Source of the DNA: Poteriospumella lacustris | Lineage: Eukaryota; Sar; Chrysophyceae; Chromulinales; Dinobryaceae | Assembly (NCBI GenBank): GCA_008000375.1 | Contig: SMOI01000045.1 | Span: 1-64,000 of the forward strand | Length of the DNA stretch: 64,000 nucleotides | Direction of reading: 5' to 3' | Shown: positions 51,836 through 61,615 of the stretch, in pieces | Position numbering within the stretch: position 1 is the stretch's first letter | Layout: every line of letters starts with the position of its first letter | The notes under the pieces: generated by a model | What the model was told of the DNA's origin: nothing | Seen by the model: only the letters and a program-made list of their open reading frames with translations | Database searches by the model: none | Position numbers and translations under genes: made by a program

Positions 51836-51964
51836 GTCACTGAGAATCGACTCCCCGGGGTAGTTCGCTTTAAACAGTGTAACCTTGCGGCCGTTGGTTA
51901 GCCACATGTGGCACAGAATCTGCGGCGAGATGTGGGGCTCGAAGAGGCGGCTGAGTGTGGATTC
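51836..51964. pseudogene. Mosaic fragment: acyltransferase piece joined to the 50.3-kb repeat
   Basis: 51836-51876 matches 53990-54030 inside the BAHD-like gene with about four mismatches. From 51865 the sequence continues instead as a copy of 50331-50429. The switch occurs within TTCGCTTTAAACA, shared by both sources. Confidence 0.6.
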
Positions 51965-53212
51965 AAGTTCGTCCTTCCACGATGACCTTCAGGTTTCGTC
52001 ATGATAACATGGGACGGGGGCTCCGACGTGGTGGCGACGGTGGCGTCTGGGGTGACCAGGTGGGTGCCGAGGAGAGGGAGGAAGCCAGACTAATAAGCTG
52101 GGCTGACCGGGGGATTGGCCCGCAGAGGCGCGGTGATCGAGGGCTTGGCGATAGATGAGTAAGGGAAGACGGCGAGGGTAGTGGCAAGTTGTGCGGCAAC
52201 CGCCGCAGACCCGCGGCGCTGCGGCGGCTTTCTTGGCGTGACGTGCAGCGGGGTGGGTGCTGCACCAGTCGCTCTGCCGCCCGCCGACCGACGGTCGTCC
52301 ACTCCGTGTGTCCCCAGTCTACGTGCACGGCCCCCAGTGCAAACCACCTCCTTCTCATCGACGAGAGTTATCGGCAGTGGCAAGCTCTTGCTCGCAACAA
52401 TTGCTCGCTGGAACAGGCCTGACGCGTCCCCGCATTCCAGCTGCAGTCGTGACCGGGTGACCAATGCGACACCGGACTCCCCTGATTGCCCGTCGCTGCG
52501 ACGCTGATCATCGGCATGCTCTCCGACAGTCCGATCGGCAGCCGTGCTGGTGCCGTCTCGTGACGTGTCGCATTTGGCGAAGGAGCGCAACCGTCGCCGC
52601 ACCGACCTCGTTCGTCGTCGTGACGACAGTCGCGCTGGTGTTCAGTGGGACGCGCATTGTCCCCGCACGTTCGCGACAAGGCGGTCGATGTTCACGACGA
52701 TGACCGACGATGGTCGACGAGGCAATGCGCGCACGTATCAGCAATGACGTTGGCGCACGATCCTTAGTCATTGAGTGTCGTCCGGTGTAGCTTCGCGTCG
52801 TCGGGCAACCGACATCGAGACACGGCGACATACCGTGCTCTCGGGCTTCAGTAGCGGGCAAGATTGTATGGCGTCATAGAGGTGGTGTGGAGGCGTTCGC
52901 GATAGATGACTCAATCGCGAAGACCAGATTCCGTCAGAGCGACCGGCGCGTTTCACTCAGTCAGCGAGGTGCTACGGTCTGATCCCAGATCCTCTTGTAT
53001 GGCGGGCGTCGCCTACTCTGTGGGGAGGAGCCCATGCGGCCAGGCAGGCGCCGAGGGGACGCCCCGAGCGGTGCGCCACAACAGAGAGAGGGTCAGTCGT
53101 GCTCGTGGGAGGATCGGGAGGGAGCAATGGAACATGGCGGGTGGTTCTGTTTTACTGTTTACATAATGACATCTCTTCGTACTGATGGTCTGTCTACCCA
53201 TGAACAAGAAAT
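51965..53212. other. GC-rich non-genic region, possible decayed retroelement
   Basis: About 1.25 kb with overlapping short ORFs on both strands and no clear gene. On the minus strand at about 52390-52332 the peptide LPLPITLVDEKEVVCTG resembles the retropepsin region of Ty3/gypsy polyproteins, and SSIAKP near 52150 loosely resembles their RT/RNase H linker. Frames are broken, so this is at best a remnant. Confidence 0.25.
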
Positions 53213-54688
53213 CTACCTCCCATCGCCCTCCTGGTAGTGGATCTCAACTTCCGCTGGCACAACAACGTTCGGGATCCACTCGACGTCTTGGTCCAACACG
53301 ACCCATACGTCTGCGTCGAGTGCAAGATAAATATCAAGGGAACCATCCGATTGCTGTGGTGCAGATGGCAAAATATAGCCCAGTCCATCAATCGTGGAGA
53401 TCGTCGTGAACGGTGGAGCAATCAAGACTGGTACCGCGCCACCGAAGGTCGCTGTTTCATAGAGTGGAATGTTCGACCATTGACTGATCATGAAGCCACC
53501 ATGTTGCAAACGGAACTTGGGCACAATACATCTTTTGTTCGGCTGGGCGGTGATCCAAGCCAGCGTCTGTCGCGCATCCGCCGGGGTCATACCGCCCAAC
53601 CGATCATGCCACCTCTGTGCAATCACCGACAGCGACGCCTCCGCAAGTTCGTCGGGTCGTAACGACATAGTGGTTGTGAGGACAGCGTTTGGAAAGTACC
53701 GCGGGGGCAGCGACAATCGATCAGCACGTCGCCAGTTGATAGGCGTGAGAATATCCGACGACAATGCTTCCAAGGTTGGCCATCCACGAGTTGTGGCGAG
53801 CTGCCGTCTGGCCAGGTAGAGACGCTGGTATAGGTGTGAGGTCAACGCTACAAATGTTGAGATGTGCTGGCTTGTTTCCAAGGCTCCTTCGTTGGCGTTG
53901 CGTTTGATCTGATCCAATTGTTCGCGAGAGAAGTGCAAGACTTTCCCAGTGACAACTGGTGAAGGATAAACGATGTTGTCGATCGTTTTGTCACTGAGAA
54001 TCGGCTCCGTGGGGTTGTTCGCTTTAAACATCAATGGCTCATAGGACAGTGGAAGGACGTCACAGAACTGGACCGACTTCAAATGCGCCGGTTCAAGAGC
54101 TACGTCTGTTTCGTTCAACGCAGCGTCGTATTGACGAGCGATATCTTGCACCAGCTGAAAGAATCCTTCGGCATCGCAAAGACAATGAAATATTCTCACA
54201 CCGAGACAAACGCCCCCACACTTGAAGCGCGTGTGTTGTACTGTCAGTAAAGGGTAGTCGGACAAGGTTTCCGGACTTGGTGAGAACGGGGGCAAAAGGT
54301 CGTTGCCCTGTCCCGGAAGAGCCATCAGTGACAGCTGATCTGCATCGGCAAAGTCCGAGAGATGAAGAGAGCACGTAGCACTAAAGAGTCCAATTCCAGC
54401 ATTGTTGAGATCGATTTCCAGTGTCTGATCACTCTGATTCACTTTCAAGCGTCCAGACAGGTGAAAATACTGAGACAATACTCTTCGGATGGCGATGCGC
54501 AAATTGCCAAGACAGAGAGCGCTATCTTGAGATGTTTGGACATTCTTGTACAAAAACAATGTCGCGATCGGTACGTACGGGTGAAGAAGATGGTCGAAAG
54601 GTCCCAGGTACCACGTCGTGTCAGAATCGCAGCTGCGTGCGACATCATCGAAATTGATCAGCTCCTTGGATAGGATTTCCACCGACAT
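53213..54688 (-). CDS. BAHD-like acyltransferase (HXXXD family)
   Basis: Single-exon, 491 aa from ATG 54688; in-frame ATGs upstream (to 54778) would add a poorly conserved leader. The catalytic HXXXD is H168-C-L-C-D172 in VRIFHCLCDAEGFFQLVQ. The second motif, usually DFGWG, appears as TFGGAVPV after SNIPLYETA. Flanking landmarks fit the family (LSQYFHLSGRL; LFLYKN near the start). BAHD enzymes transfer acyl groups from CoA to alcohols or amines, often in specialised metabolism; the substrate is unknown. The weakened DFGWG motif may mean altered activity. The EGF-like gene copy 1 diverges from it. Confidence 0.78.
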   Translation of the reverse strand: MSVEILSKELINFDDVARSCDSDTTWYLGPFDHLLHPYVPIATLFLYKNVQTSQDSALCLGNLRIAIRRVLSQYFHLSGRLKVNQSDQTLEIDLNNAGIGLFSATCSLHLSDFADADQLSLMALPGQGNDLLPPFSPSPETLSDYPLLTVQHTRFKCGGVCLGVRIFHCLCDAEGFFQLVQDIARQYDAALNETDVALEPAHLKSVQFCDVLPLSYEPLMFKANNPTEPILSDKTIDNIVYPSPVVTGKVLHFSREQLDQIKRNANEGALETSQHISTFVALTSHLYQRLYLARRQLATTRGWPTLEALSSDILTPINWRRADRLSLPPRYFPNAVLTTTMSLRPDELAEASLSVIAQRWHDRLGGMTPADARQTLAWITAQPNKRCIVPKFRLQHGGFMISQWSNIPLYETATFGGAVPVLIAPPFTTISTIDGLGYILPSAPQQSDGSLDIYLALDADVWVVLDQDVEWIPNVVVPAEVEIHYQEGDGR

Positions 54689-55027
54689 ATTACATACACT
54701 TCGCATTAAAATTAAGTGTGAAGCGAGTAAAAGTGGCGAAGGCAAAAGTGGTCTGTCACAGATGATCAACAACGCCACTCAAGATGACCAGGATCCCAAG
54801 ATCACAGAAAGTCACCAAATCTCTCCCCACGAACGGACACACTTTTTCGCGAAACGCGTTTTTAACGACTTGACGTTTCGACGTCCTCACAAGATTCGCC
54901 AAACCAGCACGAAACCGTCCCTCGTGCCGCTCGTGGCAGGCAAACCTTCACCGCTCTCTAATTCGAAAATCGCAACTATCTCCATGGTATCGTCGCCCAG
55001 TCGATATCCATATACTGAATTGAAAAA

Positions 55028-56143
55028 ATGCTGACTTTCATCTTTGCTTTGGCATCCTTCATTGCCGTTGTGCAGGGCGCCTGCGATAATGGCTGCTCTG
55101 GTCACGGTGAGTGCACATTGCAAGGCATTTGCCAATGTCACGACAACTGGGGCTTGGGTTTGTCCCACCTTTCTGGCGATTGCTCTGAACGCATCTGCCC
55201 TTTTGATATTGCTTGGGTCGACACCCCGAATAAGATTGGCTCTCGCCACAAGTACGCCGAGTGCTCCAACCGTGGTATCTGCAACCGTGGTAGCGGCGAA
55301 TGCGAATGCTTCCCTGGATACGAGGGTCGCGCTTGCGCAAGAACCACTTGCCCCAACGATTGCTCTGGCCATGGTCGTTGCCAATACATCCAAAACATGC
55401 CGTTTGGTGCGGTTGCGGCCGATTACACAACTGGTCAGTTCTCAGCTCAATCAGCAGAGACCTTCACCTACTACGAATGGGACAAGGGAAAAACTCGTGG
55501 CTGCGTTTGTGACCCCGAATATGGTGACGTTGACTGCTCTAAGCGCATGTGCCCGTATGGTACTGACGTGATGGATCAAAGAGACGATCTTGACGCTACT
55601 GGCAAGTACCAAGTGCAGAAGTTGTTGTTCAAGTCCGATGCTCCTTGGAACAACCAAACTTGGGAGTCGAGCTCGGTCACCTTCGCTTTGACTTTCAAGT
55701 CTAAGCTCAATGAGACTTACACCACGCAGCCCATCAATCTGTTCGGCGGCGCGTGGGACTTCCGTCAATTCCTTCTCAACATCCGCGACGCGTTGATCCG
55801 CCTGCCCAACCGGGTCATTGATCGTGTGGACGTCGCTGGTCATCACGACAGCGCGTACAACCGCGCCTACGTGAACGTTACCTTCACTGGTGACAGCGTC
55901 CAAGGTCCTCAACACAAGCTCACGGTCAAGGCCTTCAGCTGTGGAGATGGATGCACGCCCAAGATCACTGGCCTTGTCGACTACCTCGCCCCCAACTCTC
56001 AGAACATCACTGAGCTCCAGCTGTCGGACTACAACAGCTTCGAGTGCGGCCGCCGCGGAAAGTGCGACTACGAGACTGGAGTCTGCAACTGCTTCGCCGG
56101 TTACAGCGGTGCCACTTGCGGTACCATTTCATGTCTTGTGTAA
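55028..56143 (+). CDS. Secreted EGF-like Cys-rich protein, copy 1 (mastigoneme-type family)
   Basis: Intronless, 371 aa. A signal peptide (MLTFIFALASFIAVVQG, cleavage near 17) is followed by EGF-like modules CDNGCSGHGECTLQGICQC, CSNRGICNRGSGECECFPGY and CPNDCSGHGRC...CVCDPEYGDVDC. A beta-rich domain of about 180 residues follows, then a closing module CGRRGKCDYETGVCNCFAGY. It shares the order and the CSERxCxF...WVDTP junction with the 754-aa protein at 44-46 kb. It was probably exported to the cell surface or to mastigonemes (inference). The product is identical to copy 2, which faces it tail to tail across 328 bp. Confidence 0.85.
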   Translation: MLTFIFALASFIAVVQGACDNGCSGHGECTLQGICQCHDNWGLGLSHLSGDCSERICPFDIAWVDTPNKIGSRHKYAECSNRGICNRGSGECECFPGYEGRACARTTCPNDCSGHGRCQYIQNMPFGAVAADYTTGQFSAQSAETFTYYEWDKGKTRGCVCDPEYGDVDCSKRMCPYGTDVMDQRDDLDATGKYQVQKLLFKSDAPWNNQTWESSSVTFALTFKSKLNETYTTQPINLFGGAWDFRQFLLNIRDALIRLPNRVIDRVDVAGHHDSAYNRAYVNVTFTGDSVQGPQHKLTVKAFSCGDGCTPKITGLVDYLAPNSQNITELQLSDYNSFECGRRGKCDYETGVCNCFAGYSGATCGTISCLV

Positions 56144-56471
56144 ATCTGCTAATGTATTTTGTAGTTGTTGTATGCAACTTAATTTAAACTTCGCGCAATC
56201 ATATCTCTATCCAGGATGGCTGTGTTCAATGTCGATTCCAAAATCACAGGTTGCATCGGACAGCACTGGAATATGTCATCAAGACGGCTCCGCTTGAGAT
56301 GCTCAACGCAATTCTTCTCTAGAGGTCTGGCGACCTTGATCACCAACTATCTTGTTGACACTTCCACGTTACGTGCAAACTATAGACTAACAGAGCAAAC
56401 AGAACAGAACAACAAAACTGAGAAGAGCCATTGCTATAAATTTAAATGTTGTACATTGAGCTACATACACA

Positions 56472-57587
56472 TTACACAAGGCAAGAAATGGTACCGCAAG
56501 TGGCACCGCTGTAACCGGCGAAGCAGTTGCAGACTCCAGTCTCGTAGTCGCACTTTCCGCGGCGGCCGCACTCGAAGCTGTTGTAGTCCGACAGCTGGAG
56601 CTCAGTGATGTTCTGAGAGTTGGGGGCGAGGTAGTCGACAAGGCCAGTGATCTTGGGCGTGCATCCATCTCCACAGCTGAAGGCCTTGACCGTGAGCTTG
56701 TGTTGAGGACCTTGGACGCTGTCACCAGTGAAGGTAACGTTCACGTAGGCGCGGTTGTACGCGCTGTCGTGATGACCAGCGACGTCCACACGATCAATGA
56801 CCCGGTTGGGCAGGCGGATCAACGCGTCGCGGATGTTGAGAAGGAATTGACGGAAGTCCCACGCGCCGCCGAACAGATTGATGGGCTGCGTGGTGTAAGT
56901 CTCATTGAGCTTAGACTTGAAAGTCAAAGCGAAGGTGACCGAGCTCGACTCCCAAGTTTGGTTGTTCCAAGGAGCATCGGACTTGAACAACAACTTCTGC
57001 ACTTGGTACTTGCCAGTAGCGTCAAGATCGTCTCTTTGATCCATCACGTCAGTACCATACGGGCACATGCGCTTAGAGCAGTCAACGTCACCATATTCGG
57101 GGTCACAAACGCAGCCACGAGTTTTTCCCTTGTCCCATTCGTAGTAGGTGAAGGTCTCTGCTGATTGAGCTGAGAACTGACCAGTTGTGTAATCGGCCGC
57201 AACCGCACCAAACGGCATGTTTTGGATGTATTGGCAACGACCATGGCCAGAGCAATCGTTGGGGCAAGTGGTTCTTGCGCAAGCGCGACCCTCGTATCCA
57301 GGGAAGCATTCGCATTCGCCGCTACCACGGTTGCAGATACCACGGTTGGAGCACTCGGCGTACTTGTGGCGAGAGCCAATCTTATTCGGGGTGTCGACCC
57401 AAGCAATATCAAAAGGGCAGATGCGTTCAGAGCAATCGCCAGAAAGGTGGGACAAACCCAAGCCCCAGTTGTCGTGACATTGGCAAATGCCTTGCAATGT
57501 GCACTCACCGTGACCAGAGCAGCCATTATCGCAGGCGCCCTGCACAACGGCAATGAAGGATGCCAAAGCAAAGATGAAAGTCAGCAT
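56472..57587 (-). CDS. Secreted EGF-like Cys-rich protein, copy 2 (identical product)
   Basis: Intronless, 371 aa, identical in protein sequence to copy 1 and nearly so in DNA. The only coding differences I find are two silent ones in the last five sense codons. The copied 5' flank reaches about 145 bp upstream of the start codon with full identity, so both genes probably share a proximal promoter. The convergent layout could give overlapping sense/antisense transcripts. Domains are as in copy 1. Confidence 0.85.
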   Translation of the reverse strand: MLTFIFALASFIAVVQGACDNGCSGHGECTLQGICQCHDNWGLGLSHLSGDCSERICPFDIAWVDTPNKIGSRHKYAECSNRGICNRGSGECECFPGYEGRACARTTCPNDCSGHGRCQYIQNMPFGAVAADYTTGQFSAQSAETFTYYEWDKGKTRGCVCDPEYGDVDCSKRMCPYGTDVMDQRDDLDATGKYQVQKLLFKSDAPWNNQTWESSSVTFALTFKSKLNETYTTQPINLFGGAWDFRQFLLNIRDALIRLPNRVIDRVDVAGHHDSAYNRAYVNVTFTGDSVQGPQHKLTVKAFSCGDGCTPKITGLVDYLAPNSQNITELQLSDYNSFECGRRGKCDYETGVCNCFAGYSGATCGTISCLV

Positions 57588-57730
57588 TTTTTCAATTCAG
57601 TATATGGATATCGACTGGGCGACGATACCATGGAGATAGTTGCGATTTTCGAATTAGAGAGCGGTGAAGGTTTGCCTGCCACGAGCGGCACGAGGGACGG
57701 TTTCGTGCTGGTTTGGCGAATCTTGTGAGG

Positions 57731-58544
57731 GCATCGAAACGCAAGCTCGAAGAAAAACGCGTTTCACGAAAGAGGGTGTCCGTGTGTCCGTTCGTGGGGA
57801 GAGGGCCGTTTATGAAGGGCCAGAGCTTCGCACGCCGCTTCCCTCGGCGGCTCTGGCTCACACACTTGTTGGTGGTACAGTTTTCTCAAGCGGAGAGAAA
57901 GATTCATGTCATTCGCGCCTCACCAACTGAATGCTTGAAGAGAGTGTTAGAAATAGTCATGCTAATGCTCTGGCTGAAAGACCTCCATTGTTATTACCAT
58001 TTTCCATCAGCTACTACTACAATGTCCAGTCCAATCTGAGGCGCTATTTGGAAACCATTCAAAGTTTAGTCGCAGAACGCAGCCTCGTGTCGTCTCATTG
58101 ATTTTGAATTGAAAAGTACCTGTAGGTTCTACCAAATGAATCGCCCATTCGCGGCATATCTTGACTTGGGTGTCCAGAAGACCGTGGTGGCCTGACTCAA
58201 TTACATTGTGAAGCAGGCATGGAGTAGGACGCCACGATCGGCTTCGTTGCTGACGGTACGGCAGGGTTGATTTCTCCCGAAACGTGGTCACGATTGTCGA
58301 TCGCTCTCCCTCCCCACATCTTAGGAAGGAGGATATGCTCAACTTTCTACCGCACGTCACAATATGACTGTTCTGCCACCTATTGAAGCTAACTATGGAC
58401 TGGACCTCAGCCAAAGGTGCCGTTTTTTCATCATGCATAGTTTGATGGCGTCGAACCATACATACTTCAGCAACACACGAATTTCATGTTCGTCAATATT
58501 TCAAGGGCTACCGCCACGTCGACCGATGTATGTCCACCTTCACT
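57731..58544. other. Intergenic region beyond the inverted duplication
   Basis: About 0.8 kb between copy 2 and the BspA-like gene. 57731-57806 is the diverged continuation of the repeat arm. The rest contains no recognisable gene; a 150-codon minus-strand ORF (58007-58459) has no family resemblance. Confidence 0.45.
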
Positions 58545-59915
58545 CTACTTCCTACCATTCTCTGAAGGCGAACGAAAGAACCAAGACGACGGCCAAGCTC
58601 CCGCTACAAACGTACCAACACTACTCATGTCCCATGACACCATCGAACTCACGTTATGCGATCCCGTCGTCTCCAACCTGCCACCCACACGGATGACCCG
58701 GCTTGTGTCCCATGAGTCCAATGACTGGTTGAACGCAGTCGCCCCATCAAACATATGACTCATATTTGTCACGTGGCTGACATTCCACGTCGTCAAGGGC
58801 TGGTTGAATGCAACGGCATCTCGAAACATGTTACTCATATCCGTCACGCCACTCACATCCCACTCGTCCAATGGATGATTGAAGGCACTCGCAGCCCGGA
58901 ACATATCGCCCATATTGTGCACCTGACTCACATTCCATGTATTAAGCGACTGATTGAACAACACCGCTTCCGCAAACATCCCAAACATGATGGTCACCTG
59001 ACACACGTCCCACGTCCCCAACGGTTGATTGAACACCACGGCTTGCTGAAACATGCGACTCATATTTGTCACCCACCTCACATCCCAGGTGTCCAAACAT
59101 TGATTGAACACGGTGGCTTGATGAAACATTTCCCGCATGTTGGTGACTTGGCTGACATCCCACGTGGACAGCGGTTGATTGAACGAACGGGCGCCATGAA
59201 ACATCGCCGACATGTCGTTGACGAGATGGACATCCCACGTAGCCAACGGCTGGTTGAACGATGACGCTCCTTCAAACATAGATCGCATATCTGTGACGTG
59301 ACACACGTCCCAGTTGTCCAACGGTTGATTGAACGACGTGGCGTCTCGAAACATCTGATTCATACGTGTCACACGATGCACATTCCAAGCATTCAACGGT
59401 TGGCTGAACAACAAAGCGTTGAAGAACATCCAGGACATACAAGTAACTTGATTCACGTTCCATGTCGACAAAGGTTGATTGAATGACGAGGCATGGGAGA
59501 ACATCGACGTCATATCGGTGACTTGACTGACGTCCCACGCATCCAACGGTTGGTTAAAGGCCGTCGCAGTATGAAACATCCGTCCCATGTTTGTCACGCG
59601 TCGGACTTCCCAACGATCAATACGATCGTTGAATTTGGTCTTGGCGAATAAGCCGGTCATATCTGTAACACGACTCACGTCCCAGTCATTGATGTCGCCA
59701 TACAGCTGATGGGCAGCGGAACGGTCACAACACCATAGGTTTACGGCCTCTCGTAATATATCGTTCGTAAACGACACTCTGGTATAGTCATGAATCAATT
59801 GCCGCACCCCATACGGCAAGACACGACCCTCACAGCAATTACTCACCACCCGGTACAAACACAAGTCCACCACCAGTGCGAGTGGACGGTCGTCACGAAA
59901 AGCACGATCGAGCAT
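58545..59915 (-). CDS. BspA-like / DUF285 repeat protein
   Basis: Single-exon, 456 aa. After a 70-residue N-terminal region (reminiscent of an F-box or SOCS-like lead-in, unproven) come about 14 units of 25 residues with the DUF285 consensus W-[DN]-V-S-x-V-T-x-M-x-x-M-F-x-x-A-x-x-F-N-Q-P-L. Units degenerate at the C-terminus (WDTSRVIRV, then WDMSSVGTF). These repeats build LRR-like solenoids and occur in bacterial surface proteins and in many protists. No signal peptide is visible, so this copy is predicted intracellular. It probably binds protein partners. Confidence 0.85.
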   Translation of the reverse strand: MLDRAFRDDRPLALVVDLCLYRVVSNCCEGRVLPYGVRQLIHDYTRVSFTNDILREAVNLWCCDRSAAHQLYGDINDWDVSRVTDMTGLFAKTKFNDRIDRWEVRRVTNMGRMFHTATAFNQPLDAWDVSQVTDMTSMFSHASSFNQPLSTWNVNQVTCMSWMFFNALLFSQPLNAWNVHRVTRMNQMFRDATSFNQPLDNWDVCHVTDMRSMFEGASSFNQPLATWDVHLVNDMSAMFHGARSFNQPLSTWDVSQVTNMREMFHQATVFNQCLDTWDVRWVTNMSRMFQQAVVFNQPLGTWDVCQVTIMFGMFAEAVLFNQSLNTWNVSQVHNMGDMFRAASAFNHPLDEWDVSGVTDMSNMFRDAVAFNQPLTTWNVSHVTNMSHMFDGATAFNQSLDSWDTSRVIRVGGRLETTGSHNVSSMVSWDMSSVGTFVAGAWPSSWFFRSPSENGRK

Positions 59916-60643
59916 CGAGACTTTACCATTTATCTAACAAAATATTTACGGCGGTCAATCGTGGATCGCGTATGTCTACACTGGTCATGGTACCTCAATT
60001 ACCTTAGAGCTCTCCATTCTTGGCAACTTCTTGGCGATCCGTTTGGTGATCGGTGATCAATATGGCGTGGATGGTCCCGGGTACTGCTGTCAACACAACC
60101 TATCAAGGATACGCTCATTTGATACAGCATGAGTTCTGTCGTGACCTATAGTTAATCTTTCGATCACAGAATGGTGAAGCTGGTGAAGTTGGCAAGAGTG
60201 AAATCGCAAGCCTCACAGTGATTATTTGTACTAATTACATGTGAGTATAGACAATATATAGTTGAAACTACATGGATATTTTGGTACGTTCAGTGTCTTC
60301 CCCGATCGTATCGATGGGGAGAAGTTTGATCATCGTTGGATTCAGCGGTTCATCATTTCAATCACGATGCTAAACTGCGTGACTATTAGTATCCACTTCG
60401 CCGTTGGTTAGAAGCTACACAGAATCAGCAACGATCGCACCCCATCTTTGGAAGGAGAGGGTTGAGTATACGCAATCAACACTTGGTGGGGGTGAGGACA
60501 GATATTAGACGTTACGACGTATTCATATACAAAAATAAAACGGTCAATAATCAACGAAGTCGCTATATACAGTACACAAGTGTCACAACAACGTGGCAAT
60601 AGTAGATCAAAACGAAAAAGTGAGAAAAATGAAAGAGGGACGT
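59916..60643. other. Intergenic region
   Basis: 728 bp between the BspA-like start and the 3' end of the next minus-strand gene; AT-rich in 60100-60300 and 60500-60600. No gene was recognised. Confidence 0.5.
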
Positions 60644-61615
60644 TCATATCGGGCTGGACGCAAATGCATCCCACAATGCCCACGATGGAACTTCGAAAAG
60701 CATATGTTCGACCAACTCTGCGAGCATGTACATGTCATTTCGATGATCTTCTTTCGATTTGCGGGCCAGTGACCACCAGCGAGGTTGAGACGCCTCAATG
60801 GTTCTCCACATGACGTTTGTCGCAGGAAGGAGGCTTGTATTCTGAGTACAGAAAGTTCGGAAATCATCCATGGTTTTCCAAACTCTCTGCGAAGTGTGTG
60901 GTGCCAGCGTGGTGGAGCAGACACTGTCCGTTGAGTAGCCCGGATGGCCAATGGTAAATGTCACAGCGAATTGCACAATATCTGCAAGTGTGTCAGGACT
61001 CTGGACGATACGGAATGAAGTGAGAGCCGCAGTCACCGTCATTGAAGAGGAGACTGTGCCGTCAGCTGGGGAAAACACGCGACAGGCCATGACCGCGTGA
61101 TCGTTCTCAACTGCGTGAAGCACAAGTGCTTGTCGCAACGAGGAAGGCTTCATCTTTTTCGAGGACGAAGATTCAGAAGCCAAGTGGCACAACGAATCCA
61201 CTTTTTTCAAACTTGCGGAGGAAAGGTTTTCATCACATCCGGGAGCATTGTCTCCGTCGTCGAAGGCATCAAAGAAGCCGTAATCCTCACCCAGGCCAGA
61301 GCCATCTGCATCGCTCCAGAAGTCCTCTTTGTCAGTTTTCTCTGTTGATGTACTGCAAGAGCGAGGCTTTAGTGACAAACAACTCGCACTACCAGAGTAC
61401 TTCAACGAGGAACAGCGGTTGAAGGACTTAAGATCTCCAGAATGCAGTTGGCTTAAGCGTTCTGCTAGACTCGCAGTCCCGGAGTAAGAAAGAACTGAGG
61501 ACCATTCGCCACTGTGGGCAGGAGCAACACACGTCGGCCTCGTCCTTGAATAATTGTCCACCATGGGGTTTCGATCAAACTGATTGTGCAGTAGAGGAAC
61601 AGGATTGTGATTCAT
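60644..61615 (-). CDS. Unknown protein, possible PX-like C-terminal half
   Basis: Single-exon, 323 aa from ATG 61615 (an ATG at 61627 adds four residues). The N-terminal half is Ser-rich and acidic, probably disordered, with a patch DFFDAF-like around FFDAFDDGD. The C-terminal half is ordered: residues about 170-300 include MTVTAALTSFRIVQ, QFAVTFTIGHPGY, then QRVWKTMDDFRTFC. The last echoes the W-x-x-x-x-D-F-x-x-F turn of PX phosphoinositide-binding domains, but conserved Arg/Tyr positions cannot be confirmed. No confident family. Confidence 0.55.
   Translation of the reverse strand: MNHNPVPLLHNQFDRNPMVDNYSRTRPTCVAPAHSGEWSSVLSYSGTASLAERLSQLHSGDLKSFNRCSSLKYSGSASCLSLKPRSCSTSTEKTDKEDFWSDADGSGLGEDYGFFDAFDDGDNAPGCDENLSSASLKKVDSLCHLASESSSSKKMKPSSLRQALVLHAVENDHAVMACRVFSPADGTVSSSMTVTAALTSFRIVQSPDTLADIVQFAVTFTIGHPGYSTDSVCSTTLAPHTSQRVWKTMDDFRTFCTQNTSLLPATNVMWRTIEASQPRWWSLARKSKEDHRNDMYMLAELVEHMLFEVPSWALWDAFASSPI

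Larger units (their letters stand above)
54885..57730. repeat. Near-perfect inverted duplication (1,246-bp arms, 354-bp centre)
   Basis: 54885-56130 and 56485-57730 appear identical in inverted orientation (coordinates sum to 112,615 with no indel). The inner ends carry two silent differences (TCA/TCT, TGT/TGC) just before both stop codons. Outer flanks are still related for about 65 bp (to about 54820 and 57806) but diverged, with an 11-bp indel. Confidence 0.93.

Noticed and set aside
54885-57730. Assembly foldback artefact as the explanation for the inverted repeat
   Set aside because: Not fully excluded, but the diverged outer flanks, silent inner differences and unrelated 328-bp centre argue for a real duplication.
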